In this document: positions 1 to 7,526 of the stretch, in pieces
Position numbering within the stretch: the stretch's first letter is position 1
Layout: each line of letters opens with the position of its first letter
Program-made: the position numbers and the translations under genes
NCBI GenBank assembly: GCA_937920335.1
Contig: CALGUT010000412.1
Location: 1-11,264 of the forward strand
Length of the DNA: 11,264 nt
Direction of reading: 5' to 3'
Origin: an uncultured Opitutales bacterium
Lineage (GTDB): Bacteria; Verrucomicrobiota; Verrucomicrobiia; Opitutales; UBA2995
Notes under the pieces: model-generated
What the model was told of the DNA's origin: nothing
The model's database searches: none
Seen by the model: the letters and a program-made list of their open reading frames with translations, nothing else

Positions 1-19
1 ATGGAGAAAATATTCAGTT

Positions 20-44
20 AATAAGGCGACATAATGGTCTTATT
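20..44 (-). terminator. Weak AT-rich inverted repeat after the sulfatase
   Basis: AATAAG (20-25) and CTTATT (39-44) form a perfect 6-base inverted repeat with a 13-base loop, 21 bases past the sulfatase stop codon. The stem is AT-rich and has no good U-tract after it on the minus strand. It is only a possible 3' end for the sulfatase transcript and may be chance. Nothing else is recognisable in bases 1-64. Confidence 0.15.
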
Positions 45-64
45 CTTAGTCTCGGATTCGGGGT

Positions 65-1543
65 TTAAGCGACTGCTTTCCGCTCTCTTATAAGGTCCTT
101 CTCTGTGTCGTTATTTGTGTATTTAGCTTCTAGTCCTTGGCGTAATTCTACGTATTTGGGATCATCATACAAGTTTCTGTTCTGAGCGGGATCGGCTAGC
201 AGGTCATACAGTTCCCCGTATTCGCGAGTGTCGTAGAGCACGAGTTTATATTGTGACTCGATGAAAGTCCGCTGTTTGTAGGGCCCCTGGGCTGGGCGAA
301 ATTCGACGAGGCAATGATCCCGGATCTCGGTTAAAGGGTTGGTCCACGCCTGAGTTTGTAGCACCGCCTGGCTCCGGCTTATTGGATCGAGTCCAGCAAT
401 ATCTAGGAAGGTCGACCCTATATCTACGAGCGATTGAAGCGCCTGACTCTTCCGTCCCCGTTCCACGGCTTCTGGATGAGCAACTATAAAAGGCACGCGC
501 TGCGCGCTTTCGTAGGCTGGAAGGCCCTTGCCCCATAAGCCATGATCTCCTAGGTAATCGCCGTGATCGGATGTAAATACGATCAGTGTCTCATCAATCG
601 TTCCGTCCGCTTCGAGTCGATCCAGAATACGTCCGATGTGGTGATCCATGAGGCTTACCATTCCATAATAGACCGCTCTAAGGGAAAGAATATCTGAGGG
701 GCCAAGTTCAGGTCGGACCTTTACGTCTCCCCACGCTTTGTACTGAAGCTGAGGATCGTTGCCATAAAAATCGCCGCAAGCGAGGCTGCGATAAAAATCT
801 GGCAAGGAGTCGAGCTGAGGTTTTCCGATCGGCTCGGATAGGTTTGAGGGGGCATACATCGATGCCCAAGGTTCCGGGGTGACGTAGGGGTTGTGCGGAT
901 CCTGAAAGCTGGACCAGAGAAAAAATGGTTTTCCATCCTTGTGCGCCTGATCGATAGCTGCGATCGAACGATCGGCCACCCAGGCTGAGCCATGTAGCGG
1001 TTCTGGAAGTGACCAGGGGCCAAAATGATCGTAGTCGTGAATATCGAAAAAACGGGTCAGATCAATACCCTGCTTTCGCAGCCAGGCTCCGTAATGCATT
1101 CCTGAGGCGTGAGGTTCAGAGGTATGCCCAATGACCAGTTCGGCATGGTCGAATCCGAAGTAGGGCCCAACCCAGTTATCAAAATGGTCCAAATCATGAA
1201 CCTTGGGGGCTGACTCGATACTCGCTGGATCTTTGCAGGCCTGAAAGTGCGCTTTACCAATCAAGTTTGTCGAGTAGCCAGCATCAGAAAAGCGATGCGC
1301 TACAGTGGGTCCATATTCTTCAGGAAGAGAGGTGCCTACATGAAAGCAGCCGTGCCTAGAGGGATACTCACTGGTAATGATTGAACACCGGGATGGGGTG
1401 CATACCGGGTTGACGGTGTAGGCTCGCTCATAGAGCACTCCACGGTCAGCGAGACGGTCGAGATTTGGGGTTTGAATCTCGGGGTTCAGCCGACCCAGGC
1501 AGTCCCACCTTTGTTGGTCGCTGGTTATAAGAAGAATGTTCAT
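65..1543 (-). CDS. Type I (formylglycine-dependent) sulfatase, no signal peptide
   Basis: This 492-residue protein is a sulfatase of the alkaline-phosphatase superfamily, which hydrolyses sulfate esters. Visible motifs are the N-terminal metal-binding strand LLITSDQQ (Asp9), the catalytic CTPSR at 48-52, where Cys48 would be oxidised to formylglycine, GKAHF (Lys98, His100), DPHNPY (His217), TSDHGDYLGDHG at 325-336 (Asp326, His327 metal ligands) and WGKG with Lys339. The sequence after CTPSR (CSIITSEYPSRHG) replaces the common LTGRYP form. The protein starts straight into the first core strand with no signal peptide, so it is predicted to be cytoplasmic, unlike most glycan-acting sulfatases. 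The DQQR opening recalls choline-sulfatase-like enzymes, but the substrate cannot be assigned. The length is normal for the family. The ATG at 1543 has no clear Shine-Dalgarno. A maturase (FGE or anSME) would have to lie elsewhere. It is transcribed alone and is separated from the pump operon by 361 bases. Confidence 0.93.
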   Translation of the reverse strand: MNILLITSDQQRWDCLGRLNPEIQTPNLDRLADRGVLYERAYTVNPVCTPSRCSIITSEYPSRHGCFHVGTSLPEEYGPTVAHRFSDAGYSTNLIGKAHFQACKDPASIESAPKVHDLDHFDNWVGPYFGFDHAELVIGHTSEPHASGMHYGAWLRKQGIDLTRFFDIHDYDHFGPWSLPEPLHGSAWVADRSIAAIDQAHKDGKPFFLWSSFQDPHNPYVTPEPWASMYAPSNLSEPIGKPQLDSLPDFYRSLACGDFYGNDPQLQYKAWGDVKVRPELGPSDILSLRAVYYGMVSLMDHHIGRILDRLEADGTIDETLIVFTSDHGDYLGDHGLWGKGLPAYESAQRVPFIVAHPEAVERGRKSQALQSLVDIGSTFLDIAGLDPISRSQAVLQTQAWTNPLTEIRDHCLVEFRPAQGPYKQRTFIESQYKLVLYDTREYGELYDLLADPAQNRNLYDDPKYVELRQGLEAKYTNNDTEKDLIRERKAVA

Positions 1544-1599
1544 GATTCGAAAGGCTGACTTTTTTTGATCCAGGCCTCCACTCAGAAATTCAGGAAAAG

Positions 1600-1638
1600 C
1601 TCACCTCCGAATTCATGGAGGTTGAGTTTTTATTTTTT
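1600..1638 (+). terminator. Hairpin plus T-tract resembling an intrinsic terminator, plus-strand orientation
   Basis: CTCA-CCTCC (1600-1608) pairs with GGAGG-T-TGAG (1617-1626): nine base pairs with one bulged T (1622) and an 8-base loop containing GAATTC. TTTTTATTTTTT follows at 1627-1638. This is the form of a rho-independent terminator, but for plus-strand transcription, where no gene precedes it in the window. On the minus strand the same hairpin is followed only by CTTTTCC and would sit in the sulfatase 5' leader. It may block antisense transcription through the sulfatase start, or act as a leader hairpin. Confidence 0.5.
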
Positions 1639-1652
1639 GGGGCTCTGGAGTT

Positions 1653-1696
1653 CGAGGGGACAGCTTGTTGTCATAATTCGCTCCTGACTCCCCTCG
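1653..1696. repeat. Inverted repeat CGAGGGG...CCCCTCG in the sulfatase upstream region
   Basis: CGAGGGG (1653-1659) and CCCCTCG (1690-1696) are perfect 7-base inverted arms. CAG (1661-1663) and CTG (1684-1686) can extend the pairing with a small asymmetry. It lies 110-153 bases upstream of the sulfatase start, between the promoter candidate and the terminator-like hairpin. It could be a leader RNA stem or a dimeric regulator site. No family is assigned. Confidence 0.35.
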
Positions 1697-1720
1697 GTTG
1701 GTTAGAGGGTCTTGCTGGTG

Positions 1721-1749
1721 ATTCATACAATGCTAACTAGCAAATGTAA
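1721..1749 (-). promoter_or_regulatory. Weak sigma-70-like promoter candidate for the sulfatase
   Basis: Read on the minus strand, TTACAT (1749-1744) and TATGAAT (1727-1721) are separated by 16 bases. Both hexamers match consensus only partly. If used, transcription would start near 1714 and give a leader of about 170 bases containing both inverted repeats. Confidence is low because such matches are common by chance. Confidence 0.22.
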
Positions 1750-1812
1750 CCTGTTAGGCCGTCTTTCATTTCTGTTGCTCGTAGTTGCATTTTTTATACG
1801 ATCCTGCGACGG

Positions 1813-1843
1813 AAAAAATACCCAGTGTGGAGAATCGTACTGG
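1813..1843 (-). terminator. Weak terminator candidate for the efflux operon
   Basis: On the minus strand CCAGT (1843-1839) pairs with ACTGG (1826-1822) across a 12-base loop. GT and then ATTTTTT (1819-1813) follow. It lies about 60 bases past the permease stop codon, in the right orientation to end the pump transcript. The stem is only five base pairs, so it is a weak candidate. Confidence 0.3.
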
Positions 1844-1904
1844 CGTCTATCGAGTTAAAGACAGAGTTTCTTTTAATAACGATTATTTCGCAAGAGAGTT
1901 CTGT

Positions 1905-3206
1905 TTACTCGTGGCGCAAGGCCTCGATCGGGTCCAATTCCGCAGCCTGGGAGGCTGGGTATATGCCAAAGGCGATACCAGTAAGTCCAGAAATACCAAA
2001 CGCCAGTCCCACCGACCAGGGAGTAATGATTGTGACCATATCAGTCGAAGCCGAAACGAGTAGCGGAACCAAGACGCCAAGGAATACACCAATGAGTCCG
2101 CCCCCGATGGATAGTACGACTGTTTCGATAAGAAATTGGGTTACGATATCTTTCTTCTTAGCTCCAAGAGCTCGGCGCACGCCGATCTCTCGGGTGCGTT
2201 CAGTAACAGTGGCCAGCATGATATTCATAATGCCGATACCGCCGACAAGCAGTGAGATCGCGGCAATCGACCCAAGGACAATATTGAACATGCGCTTAGT
2301 GGCTTCCGCTTCTCGGAGGAGCTGCAAAGGGACGATAAGTTCAAAGTCGATTTTATTGTGAAAGCGTTTGAGGAGGCTGTTGATTTGACGTTCTGCGTTT
2401 ACGACCGCTTGAGTGCTACTCATTTTCACGATGATCTGGTGAAGCTCGACGGTTTCAGCGCTAAAACTGCCGGCGTTTCGGCGTATCAGGGTTTCTCCAA
2501 ACCGTGATTTGGCGGTGGAGAGCGGAATATAAATATTGTTGTCCAGGGGTTCGCCTTCCATTTCTCCCATTTGAGGGCGTTGTTCAGCAGTACCGGTTTC
2601 TCTTATGATTCCCACGACTTGATAGTAGACGTCTTGCACCCGTACGGTGGATTCAAGCGGAGATTGATAGGGAAAAAGCCTTTGGGCTAGTCCGAGTGTT
2701 AAGACGCACACATTGCGTTGATGCTTTTGGTCGATCATGGAGAGGAAGCGTCCAGCGACGAGTTCCATGCCCCGCATACTTGGGTAGGAGGGTAGTGTTC
2801 CTATTACCTGAGAGGGTTCCTGGTTGCGCCCGAAAGTTACATTTTCTCGAATGATGCGCATCGGTAGAACCGTTGCTACATTAGGAATCGTAAACTGAAG
2901 TCTAGCTGCATCGTCGTAGGTCAGTCCGTATTCGATACCAAAGCTCTGACTACCTGAGTTATTGTCCTGCGCTTCCGGAGGCTTCACGCTGTTTATGATG
3001 ATATTGGTCGATCCGAGGCGCTTAATTCGTTCCTGAGCCTCGTAAGATGCACCTTCTCCGATTGCCAACATCGCTATAACCGAGCAGACTCCAAATATCA
3101 TGCCCAGCATGGTGAGGCCTGATCGCAGTTTGTGCAGTAGCAGGCTCTTGATACCGAGCTTTACGGTATTGAGGAGCTGGTGCTGGGTTATGCTGGGCTG
3201 AAACAT
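1905..3206 (-). CDS. MacB/FtsX-family ABC transporter permease
   Basis: This 433-residue inner-membrane permease has the MacB topology: a first membrane helix (about 27-50), a large periplasmic MacB-type domain (about 51-300), then three helices (about 307-333, 358-386, 395-417). The FtsX-domain signature is clear: GGIGIMNIML (322-331) followed by TERTREIGVRRALGA (335-349), the coupling segment that contacts the ATPase. The C-terminus PASQAAELDPIEALRHE is also typical. In MacB and LolC/E relatives the permease does not pass substrate through the membrane. It drives periplasmic substrate into the TolC channel by mechanotransmission. Unlike E. coli MacB, no ATPase domain is fused to it; the ATPase is the separate gene 55 bases upstream. 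It is the last gene of the pump operon. The ATG at 3206 has no strong Shine-Dalgarno. Confidence 0.95.
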   Translation of the reverse strand: MFQPSITQHQLLNTVKLGIKSLLLHKLRSGLTMLGMIFGVCSVIAMLAIGEGASYEAQERIKRLGSTNIIINSVKPPEAQDNNSGSQSFGIEYGLTYDDAARLQFTIPNVATVLPMRIIRENVTFGRNQEPSQVIGTLPSYPSMRGMELVAGRFLSMIDQKHQRNVCVLTLGLAQRLFPYQSPLESTVRVQDVYYQVVGIIRETGTAEQRPQMGEMEGEPLDNNIYIPLSTAKSRFGETLIRRNAGSFSAETVELHQIIVKMSSTQAVVNAERQINSLLKRFHNKIDFELIVPLQLLREAEATKRMFNIVLGSIAAISLLVGGIGIMNIMLATVTERTREIGVRRALGAKKKDIVTQFLIETVVLSIGGGLIGVFLGVLVPLLVSASTDMVTIITPWSVGLAFGISGLTGIAFGIYPASQAAELDPIEALRHE

Positions 3207-3261
3207 CGGGAAAAGTGAAAACGGATGAATTAGAATCTAAAAATTGAGAGTGCAGATTATT

Positions 3262-3969
3262 CTAGGGTGATTGCCTCCGGTTTTCATCAACGTCGATGCG
3301 ACCGTCTTTCATCCGGATCACCCGGTCAGCTCTGTGGGCGATGTCCTCGTCGTGAGTGACCATGACGATCGTTTTTCCCTCGGAGTTGAGCTTGTCGATG
3401 AGTTCAAGAACTTCGACACCTGTCTTTGAGTCGAGGTTTCCAGTGGGTTCGTCGGCCAGAATCATCAGCGGGTCGTTCACCAGTGAGCGTGCGATTGCTA
3501 CTCGTTGTTGCTGACCTCCGGAGAGTTGGGTAGGGCGGTGATCCAGACGTTCACTGAGTCCAACAAGTTCTGCTAAATCGATGCACTTTTGTTCGTACTC
3601 CTTCAGATTGATACCTTGATAAATGAGAGGGACCTGGATATTCTCTATGACGGTTAGCTGAGCAATCAGATTGTAGGATTGGAATATGAAACCGAGGCGT
3701 TTTCCTCGTACTGCTGATAAGGTATCGTCATCCATTTTGGAAACGTCTTCTCCCCCGAGTAGATAGGTTCCAGAAGTAGGACGATCCAGGCACCCGAGGA
3801 TGTTCAGCATAGTTGATTTCCCGGAACCTGATGGACCCATAATGGCTACATAAGAACCTTCTTCAATGGCAAGATCTACACCTCTTAAAGCCCTGACCTC
3901 AATTTCACCAACTTGAAACACTTTTTCTATGTTTCGGATATCGATGATGGTTTTGTTGGGGGCTAACAT
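3262..3969 (-). CDS. LolD/MacB-type ABC transporter ATP-binding protein
   Basis: This 235-residue cytoplasmic ATPase powers the adjacent permease. All nucleotide-binding motifs are intact: Walker A GPSGSGKST (45-53), Q-loop Gln97 (FIFQSYNL), signature LSGGQ (149-153), Walker B LMILADEP with catalytic Glu174, D-loop GNLDS and switch His206 (VTHDED). The segment GPSGSGKSTMLNILGCLDRP and the QSYNL Q-loop are characteristic of the MacB/LolD/FtsE group. It is the length of a stand-alone subunit. It lies 34 bases after the adaptor gene and 55 bases before the permease gene, so it is a member of the pump operon. The ATG at 3969 is the first in frame. Confidence 0.96.
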   Translation of the reverse strand: MLAPNKTIIDIRNIEKVFQVGEIEVRALRGVDLAIEEGSYVAIMGPSGSGKSTMLNILGCLDRPTSGTYLLGGEDVSKMDDDTLSAVRGKRLGFIFQSYNLIAQLTVIENIQVPLIYQGINLKEYEQKCIDLAELVGLSERLDHRPTQLSGGQQQRVAIARSLVNDPLMILADEPTGNLDSKTGVEVLELIDKLNSEGKTIVMVTHDEDIAHRADRVIRMKDGRIDVDENRRQSP

Positions 3970-4003
3970 TCGAAGGCGTAGGGCGGTTCAGGAACGGATC
4001 AGC

Positions 4004-5659
4004 CTATTGAAGACTCAGGGACTTTTCCGCATCCACGGGGCGGGTAGACTTGTCAGTATCTGGTTTTGCAGGCTTCTTTACGGGCCTAACATCCACTTCT
4101 TCATCTTCGCTAATTAAAGCACCGCTTAGGTCAATACCGCTATCGATCGGAGGAGCCAGCATGATGCGATCACCTCTTTCGAGGCCGGACTTGATCTCGA
4201 TAAATTTGTTGTTGAAGAGTCCGATTTCTACCTCGACTGCCTTATCGCCACCCAGAGTTTTAACGTAGCAGACTTGTTTGCCGTTTACGGTGGTCACGCA
4301 TTGTATCGGAACTTTTATGACATCTTCCAGATTCGTAATAATTATTTCTGCGCGAGCAGAAGCTCCTGGTTTGATGTCGGGGAGCTTGTCTTCGATTAAG
4401 ACCTCAGTGGAGTAGACTTTAAGATTGGCGTTCCCATAGCGATTTGCGGGATCAGGAAGTATCGCAATCTTTGATACTACACCTGCGAATCGTTCATCGG
4501 GCAGGGAGTCCAGAACAATGAATGCCTTTTGACCTACCTGGATCTGATTGACGTGCGATTCATGGACCTTAATGCCTACTTTCATTGAAGAAGTATCGGG
4601 GATTTTTACGATAGATTGTCTTTGGCGAATGGTGGCGCCTTCTTCGATGACGGATTCGTTGCTGTAGCGGCTTGAAACAGCATAAGTGATGAGTCCTGCT
4701 TGCGGTGCAAATATTTTGGTTGCAGCCATTTGTTTATGCATTTGAGCCAGTTTGACCTCACTCATACTAAGTTTGCGTTTCTCGATTTCCTGTGAGGTTT
4801 TTGCCATGAGTATCTTGCTCTCACCCTGTTTCTTAACTCTCTCCAGTTCTTTTTCTGCCTCTTCGAGAATGGAACGGTACTCCGCTTCCATTTTAGTGAG
4901 GTCGTACTCATTCAGCATACGCTTAACGCTTTCTGCTTTTTCGAGGCCTAGGGTTTGATTGGTGACTGCCAGTTTGTCGCGATCGAGATTGCTCTTGGTT
5001 TCAAAGCCTTCTTCAGTGAGTTTTTCAGACCAATCGAGTCGTTCCTCAGCGAGCTTGAGGGATTCTTCGGCCGTGATGATTTCGATCTGGGCATTTCGAA
5101 TCTCTTGTTCCTTTTCGATCTGTTCGAATTTCTCCAGATCCATTTTTGCGAACTGTACTTCAAGCTCGGCTTGGCGGATCTCACTCTCGACTGTGCTTTG
5201 AGTAATAATCACATCGGTTTCTGATTTAATAAAGTCGGCTTTGTCGTCCTCGTATCTAACGAGGTGTTCATTGAGGTCCTTTTCAGCTTCTTCAGTATCC
5301 AGTTCCACGATGAGCTCCCCTTTTTCAACGTAGGTGCCCTCTGGGATTATGTAGATTATTCGAGAGGTACCATCCACTTCATTGCGAACGTTTACTTCAT
5401 TAACGGCTTGGAGATTACCGCCTTCCACGATGGAGACCAGGAAGTTTCCTCGGTCTACTTTGTAGTAGGCCATTTCGTTATCCGAATCTCCGCCGCTTCG
5501 AAAGAAGGAAAGGATTATCACTAACAGAACGACTCCTATAGCGCTGGAAAGAATCGGTCTTTGTTTAGCGAACGGAATGAGGAATGATTTGCCCTGATTG
5601 ACGAGCGCTTTCACTTTCGCTGCCTGAGAGGGAGTTGTGGATGTTTGTTCTTCTTCCAT
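4004..5659 (-). CDS. HlyD/MacA-family periplasmic adaptor with a long coiled-coil hairpin
   Basis: This membrane-fusion protein links the MacB-type transporter to the TolC-type channel. From the ATG at 5659 it has 551 residues. In that numbering there is a cytoplasmic N-tail, one membrane helix (about 35-53), the first half of the lipoyl/barrel-sandwich domain (about 75-125), a long charged helical hairpin (about 130-312), then the second lipoyl half and beta-barrel with a membrane-proximal domain (about 313-505). A charged Asp/Lys-rich tail follows. The hairpin turn (about 207-226) reads R...L...GF.(T)KS.LD, like the RxxxLxxxxxxSxxxLD tip by which adaptors dock onto TolC. It is much longer than E. 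coli MacA (about 370 residues). The chosen start follows the TolC stop as TAA-T-ATG, which suggests translational coupling. A longer frame starts at ATG 5701 (565 residues, 41-base overlap with the TolC gene). Neither start has a convincing Shine-Dalgarno. Confidence 0.92.
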   Translation of the reverse strand: MEEEQTSTTPSQAAKVKALVNQGKSFLIPFAKQRPILSSAIGVVLLVIILSFFRSGGDSDNEMAYYKVDRGNFLVSIVEGGNLQAVNEVNVRNEVDGTSRIIYIIPEGTYVEKGELIVELDTEEAEKDLNEHLVRYEDDKADFIKSETDVIITQSTVESEIRQAELEVQFAKMDLEKFEQIEKEQEIRNAQIEIITAEESLKLAEERLDWSEKLTEEGFETKSNLDRDKLAVTNQTLGLEKAESVKRMLNEYDLTKMEAEYRSILEEAEKELERVKKQGESKILMAKTSQEIEKRKLSMSEVKLAQMHKQMAATKIFAPQAGLITYAVSSRYSNESVIEEGATIRQRQSIVKIPDTSSMKVGIKVHESHVNQIQVGQKAFIVLDSLPDERFAGVVSKIAILPDPANRYGNANLKVYSTEVLIEDKLPDIKPGASARAEIIITNLEDVIKVPIQCVTTVNGKQVCYVKTLGGDKAVEVEIGLFNNKFIEIKSGLERGDRIMLAPPIDSGIDLSGALISEDEEVDVRPVKKPAKPDTDKSTRPVDAEKSLSLQ

Positions 5660-5660
5660 A

Positions 5661-7388
5661 TTACTGTCCGAATAATTGTTGAGGTGTGATGACTTCGCCA
5701 TCTTCTGAAATAGTAGAGGATCCTAGGGGATTGGCTATTCCAGAATTCAAAGAAACTCTACTGGCGTCTGTTAACCAAAAGCGATTGGTATCGGTTTTCA
5801 AGATACCGAGCTCGAATAAAAAGCGTAAACGCGATTCAAGGTAGTCCACTAAAGCTGCTGTTTGGGCATTTTGAGCGGCGATAAGATCATCCTGAGCTTC
5901 TTCGAGGTCACGGTATATTGCGTTGCCAGATTCGATAGATAGTCGAGCCCCGGCGACTTGTTTTTCTGCCAATTCAACGGCGTTAGTCTGGATAAGGAAG
6001 TTTTGATGAAGGCGTTCTAGTTCGCGTAGATTTTCGTCGATGAGAGATCTGAGATCGTCCAAGGTTAACCCAAGGTCGCGAAGTTCCGCTTCAAAGCGGA
6101 TGAGGGAGGCGCGGTAAGTGTTTCTTTCACGCAGTCTATCAATAGGTAAATCGAGTTGGATTCCTACAGAGCTTCTTACCTGGTCGAAATCGAATTCATC
6201 GTAATTAGTGGGTCCTTCACTGTCGATGGAGGCAGTAGCGAAGATACCCAGATCCATCTTGAGCCGATTGGCGGCCACGCGAACCTTGCGCTTGGCGTCT
6301 TCGAATTCGTCAATCGAGTTTAGCAGAGGCAATCGATTATTCACAGAAACCTCAAAAGCAGACAGGGTATCAATAGAATAGAGAATGAGTCCTTTATCTT
6401 GTAGTAAGGCCATCTCTTCATCCTTTAATTGAAGGTCAACGGTTTGAGGCAGCCCAAGGGTGATCTTGAATTGGTCCAGTGAGTTCTTGTAGCGGACAAT
6501 AGCATTGATATAGCGATTGCGGGCTGAAAGTTCAGCTTGCTCAGCTTGGTTCACATCGAGTGCTTTCTCCCGATCGACAGATCGCGCTCTCAGATAACGA
6601 GTGGCTTCAATACGTGACTGGTAATTGTTGTATTCATTTATTATGGTGTCTTTCTGTTGAAGAAGCCGAAAGTAGTCCATGACGATGGCAGCAGAAAACT
6701 CGCTCTGGAAGTGCGTGAAATCCCGAATCGCATATATGACATTTCGTTCTGCTTGCGTGAGTCTTTCAGCGGCGGCTTCTTTGCCTGCTCCCCGGAGAAG
6801 AGGTTGAAAAACACTAAAGCTCAGAGTTGAGGCAGCCGATCGTCTCGGATCACCGATAAGGTAACGAAGGACATCATTGGCGATATTGACACTGACGTTC
6901 GCGCCAGTGGTGAGTAAGTAGCCGACGCCAGCCTGGCTGTCCGCGGATTCAGTGCGTTCTCCATCGCTGTCCCGGTTTCGCGAACCGGTAGAGCCTGCGA
7001 AGAACTTTGGGCTGAATTCGTAGCGTTCACCAGTGAGCGTGAGCGCTTTCAGGTAAAGGGTTTCCTTTTCGCTTTGGTATTGGCGATTCTGTGACACGGC
7101 AAGGTCAAGTGCTTCATCTATGCCAATGATTTTTCTGCTTTTTGAGTCGCGATCTTCAAAGATTTCTTCGACCAAAATGTCGTCGGGGTCGCGACCGGTG
7201 TAAGTGGTTTCTATTGAAAAGTCTGATGTTTCACCAAAAATCTGTGCCTCTACCTCGGTTACGATTTTCAGAACTGAGTCGTCAGCTCGCTGCTTGTGGG
7301 CTGTCGTGCTACATCCTGTCAACAACATCAGGAAAGGGGAGCTGGCCACTATAAAAAGTGGCCAGCTATTTCTTAGGGCAGAATTCAT
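5661..7388 (-). CDS. TolC-family outer-membrane efflux lipoprotein
   Basis: This 575-residue outer-membrane factor forms the exit duct of the pump. The N-terminus is a lipoprotein signal, with a hydrophobic segment to about residue 23 and the lipobox L-T-G-C (Cys26 lipidated), as in OprM-type factors. The mature protein shows the two TolC-type halves (about 90-300 and 330-545), each rich in long heptad helices, such as the segment around AAAERLTQAERN and the C-terminal segment around DLIAAQNAQTAALVDYLESR. Beta-strand segments such as YLLTTGANVSVNIAND and the FSVFQPLLRG motif are typical of the family. It is the first gene of the operon and is coupled to the adaptor by TAA-T-ATG. No Shine-Dalgarno precedes ATG 7388. 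A perfect TATAAT lies 7 bases upstream, so the mRNA may be leaderless. Confidence 0.94.
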   Translation of the reverse strand: MNSALRNSWPLFIVASSPFLMLLTGCSTTAHKQRADDSVLKIVTEVEAQIFGETSDFSIETTYTGRDPDDILVEEIFEDRDSKSRKIIGIDEALDLAVSQNRQYQSEKETLYLKALTLTGERYEFSPKFFAGSTGSRNRDSDGERTESADSQAGVGYLLTTGANVSVNIANDVLRYLIGDPRRSAASTLSFSVFQPLLRGAGKEAAAERLTQAERNVIYAIRDFTHFQSEFSAAIVMDYFRLLQQKDTIINEYNNYQSRIEATRYLRARSVDREKALDVNQAEQAELSARNRYINAIVRYKNSLDQFKITLGLPQTVDLQLKDEEMALLQDKGLILYSIDTLSAFEVSVNNRLPLLNSIDEFEDAKRKVRVAANRLKMDLGIFATASIDSEGPTNYDEFDFDQVRSSVGIQLDLPIDRLRERNTYRASLIRFEAELRDLGLTLDDLRSLIDENLRELERLHQNFLIQTNAVELAEKQVAGARLSIESGNAIYRDLEEAQDDLIAAQNAQTAALVDYLESRLRFLFELGILKTDTNRFWLTDASRVSLNSGIANPLGSSTISEDGEVITPQQLFGQ

Positions 7389-7394
7389 ATGAAT
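7383..7394. repeat. 12-base perfect palindrome over the TolC start codon
   Basis: ATTCATATGAAT is its own reverse complement and covers the ATG of the outer-membrane factor (7388-7386 on the minus strand). It directly abuts the TATAAT element. A regulator bound here would block transcription initiation, but short AT-rich palindromes also arise by chance. Confidence 0.25.
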
Positions 7395-7400
7395 ATTATA
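7395..7400 (-). promoter_or_regulatory. Perfect TATAAT -10 element upstream of the pump operon
   Basis: On the minus strand TATAAT occupies 7400-7395, so transcription would begin about 7 bases on, at or next to the A of the TolC ATG (7388). No good -35 hexamer is found 16-18 bases upstream (AGTAGA at the 17-base position), so the promoter may need an activator. It would give the pump operon its own transcript, apart from the HEAT-repeat gene. Confidence 0.4.
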
Positions 7401-7430
7401 AACTCTGCAGTTCCAGATCTACTACAAACT

Positions 7431-7464
7431 GAACCCTGGCCCGGAAGACCTTAGATGTGGGTTC
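7431..7464. repeat. GAACCC...GGGTTC inverted repeat upstream of the TolC promoter
   Basis: GAACCC (7431-7436) and GGGTTC (7459-7464) are perfect 6-base inverted arms 22 bases apart, centred about 50 bases upstream of the TATAAT. Their position fits an activator site, but the match is short and unproven. Confidence 0.2.
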
Positions 7465-7526
7465 GATATCTCTTCTAACAACAACAAGGGAGGAGTACCT
7501 AGTATTCTTAATCGAAAATAGTTTTG

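Larger units (their letters stand above)
1544..1904. other. 361-base intergenic region between pump operon and sulfatase
   Basis: No convincing gene lies here. The region should hold the 3' end of the pump operon and the promoter and leader of the sulfatase, both on the minus strand. Visible elements are a weak terminator candidate at 1813-1843, a weak promoter candidate at 1721-1749, a 7-base inverted repeat at 1653-1696 and a strong hairpin with a T-tract at 1600-1638. Plus-strand open frames that begin here run antisense into the permease gene and look like shadows. Confidence 0.6.

Noticed and set aside
1875..1887. AATAA-CGA-TTATT hairpin just after the permease gene
   Set aside because: Five AT pairs are too weak for a terminator and no U-tract follows on the minus strand.
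1785..2361. Plus-strand open frames of 92 and 178 codons starting in the intergenic region
   Set aside because: They run mostly antisense to the well-supported permease gene, and their translations are Ser/Arg/Ile-rich without domain features, as expected of shadow frames.
4752..5524. Several plus-strand frames of 68-89 codons across the adaptor coiled coil
   Set aside because: Coiled-coil coding DNA rich in Glu/Lys codons leaves long antisense frames rich in Phe/Leu/Ser. They are shadows of the adaptor gene.
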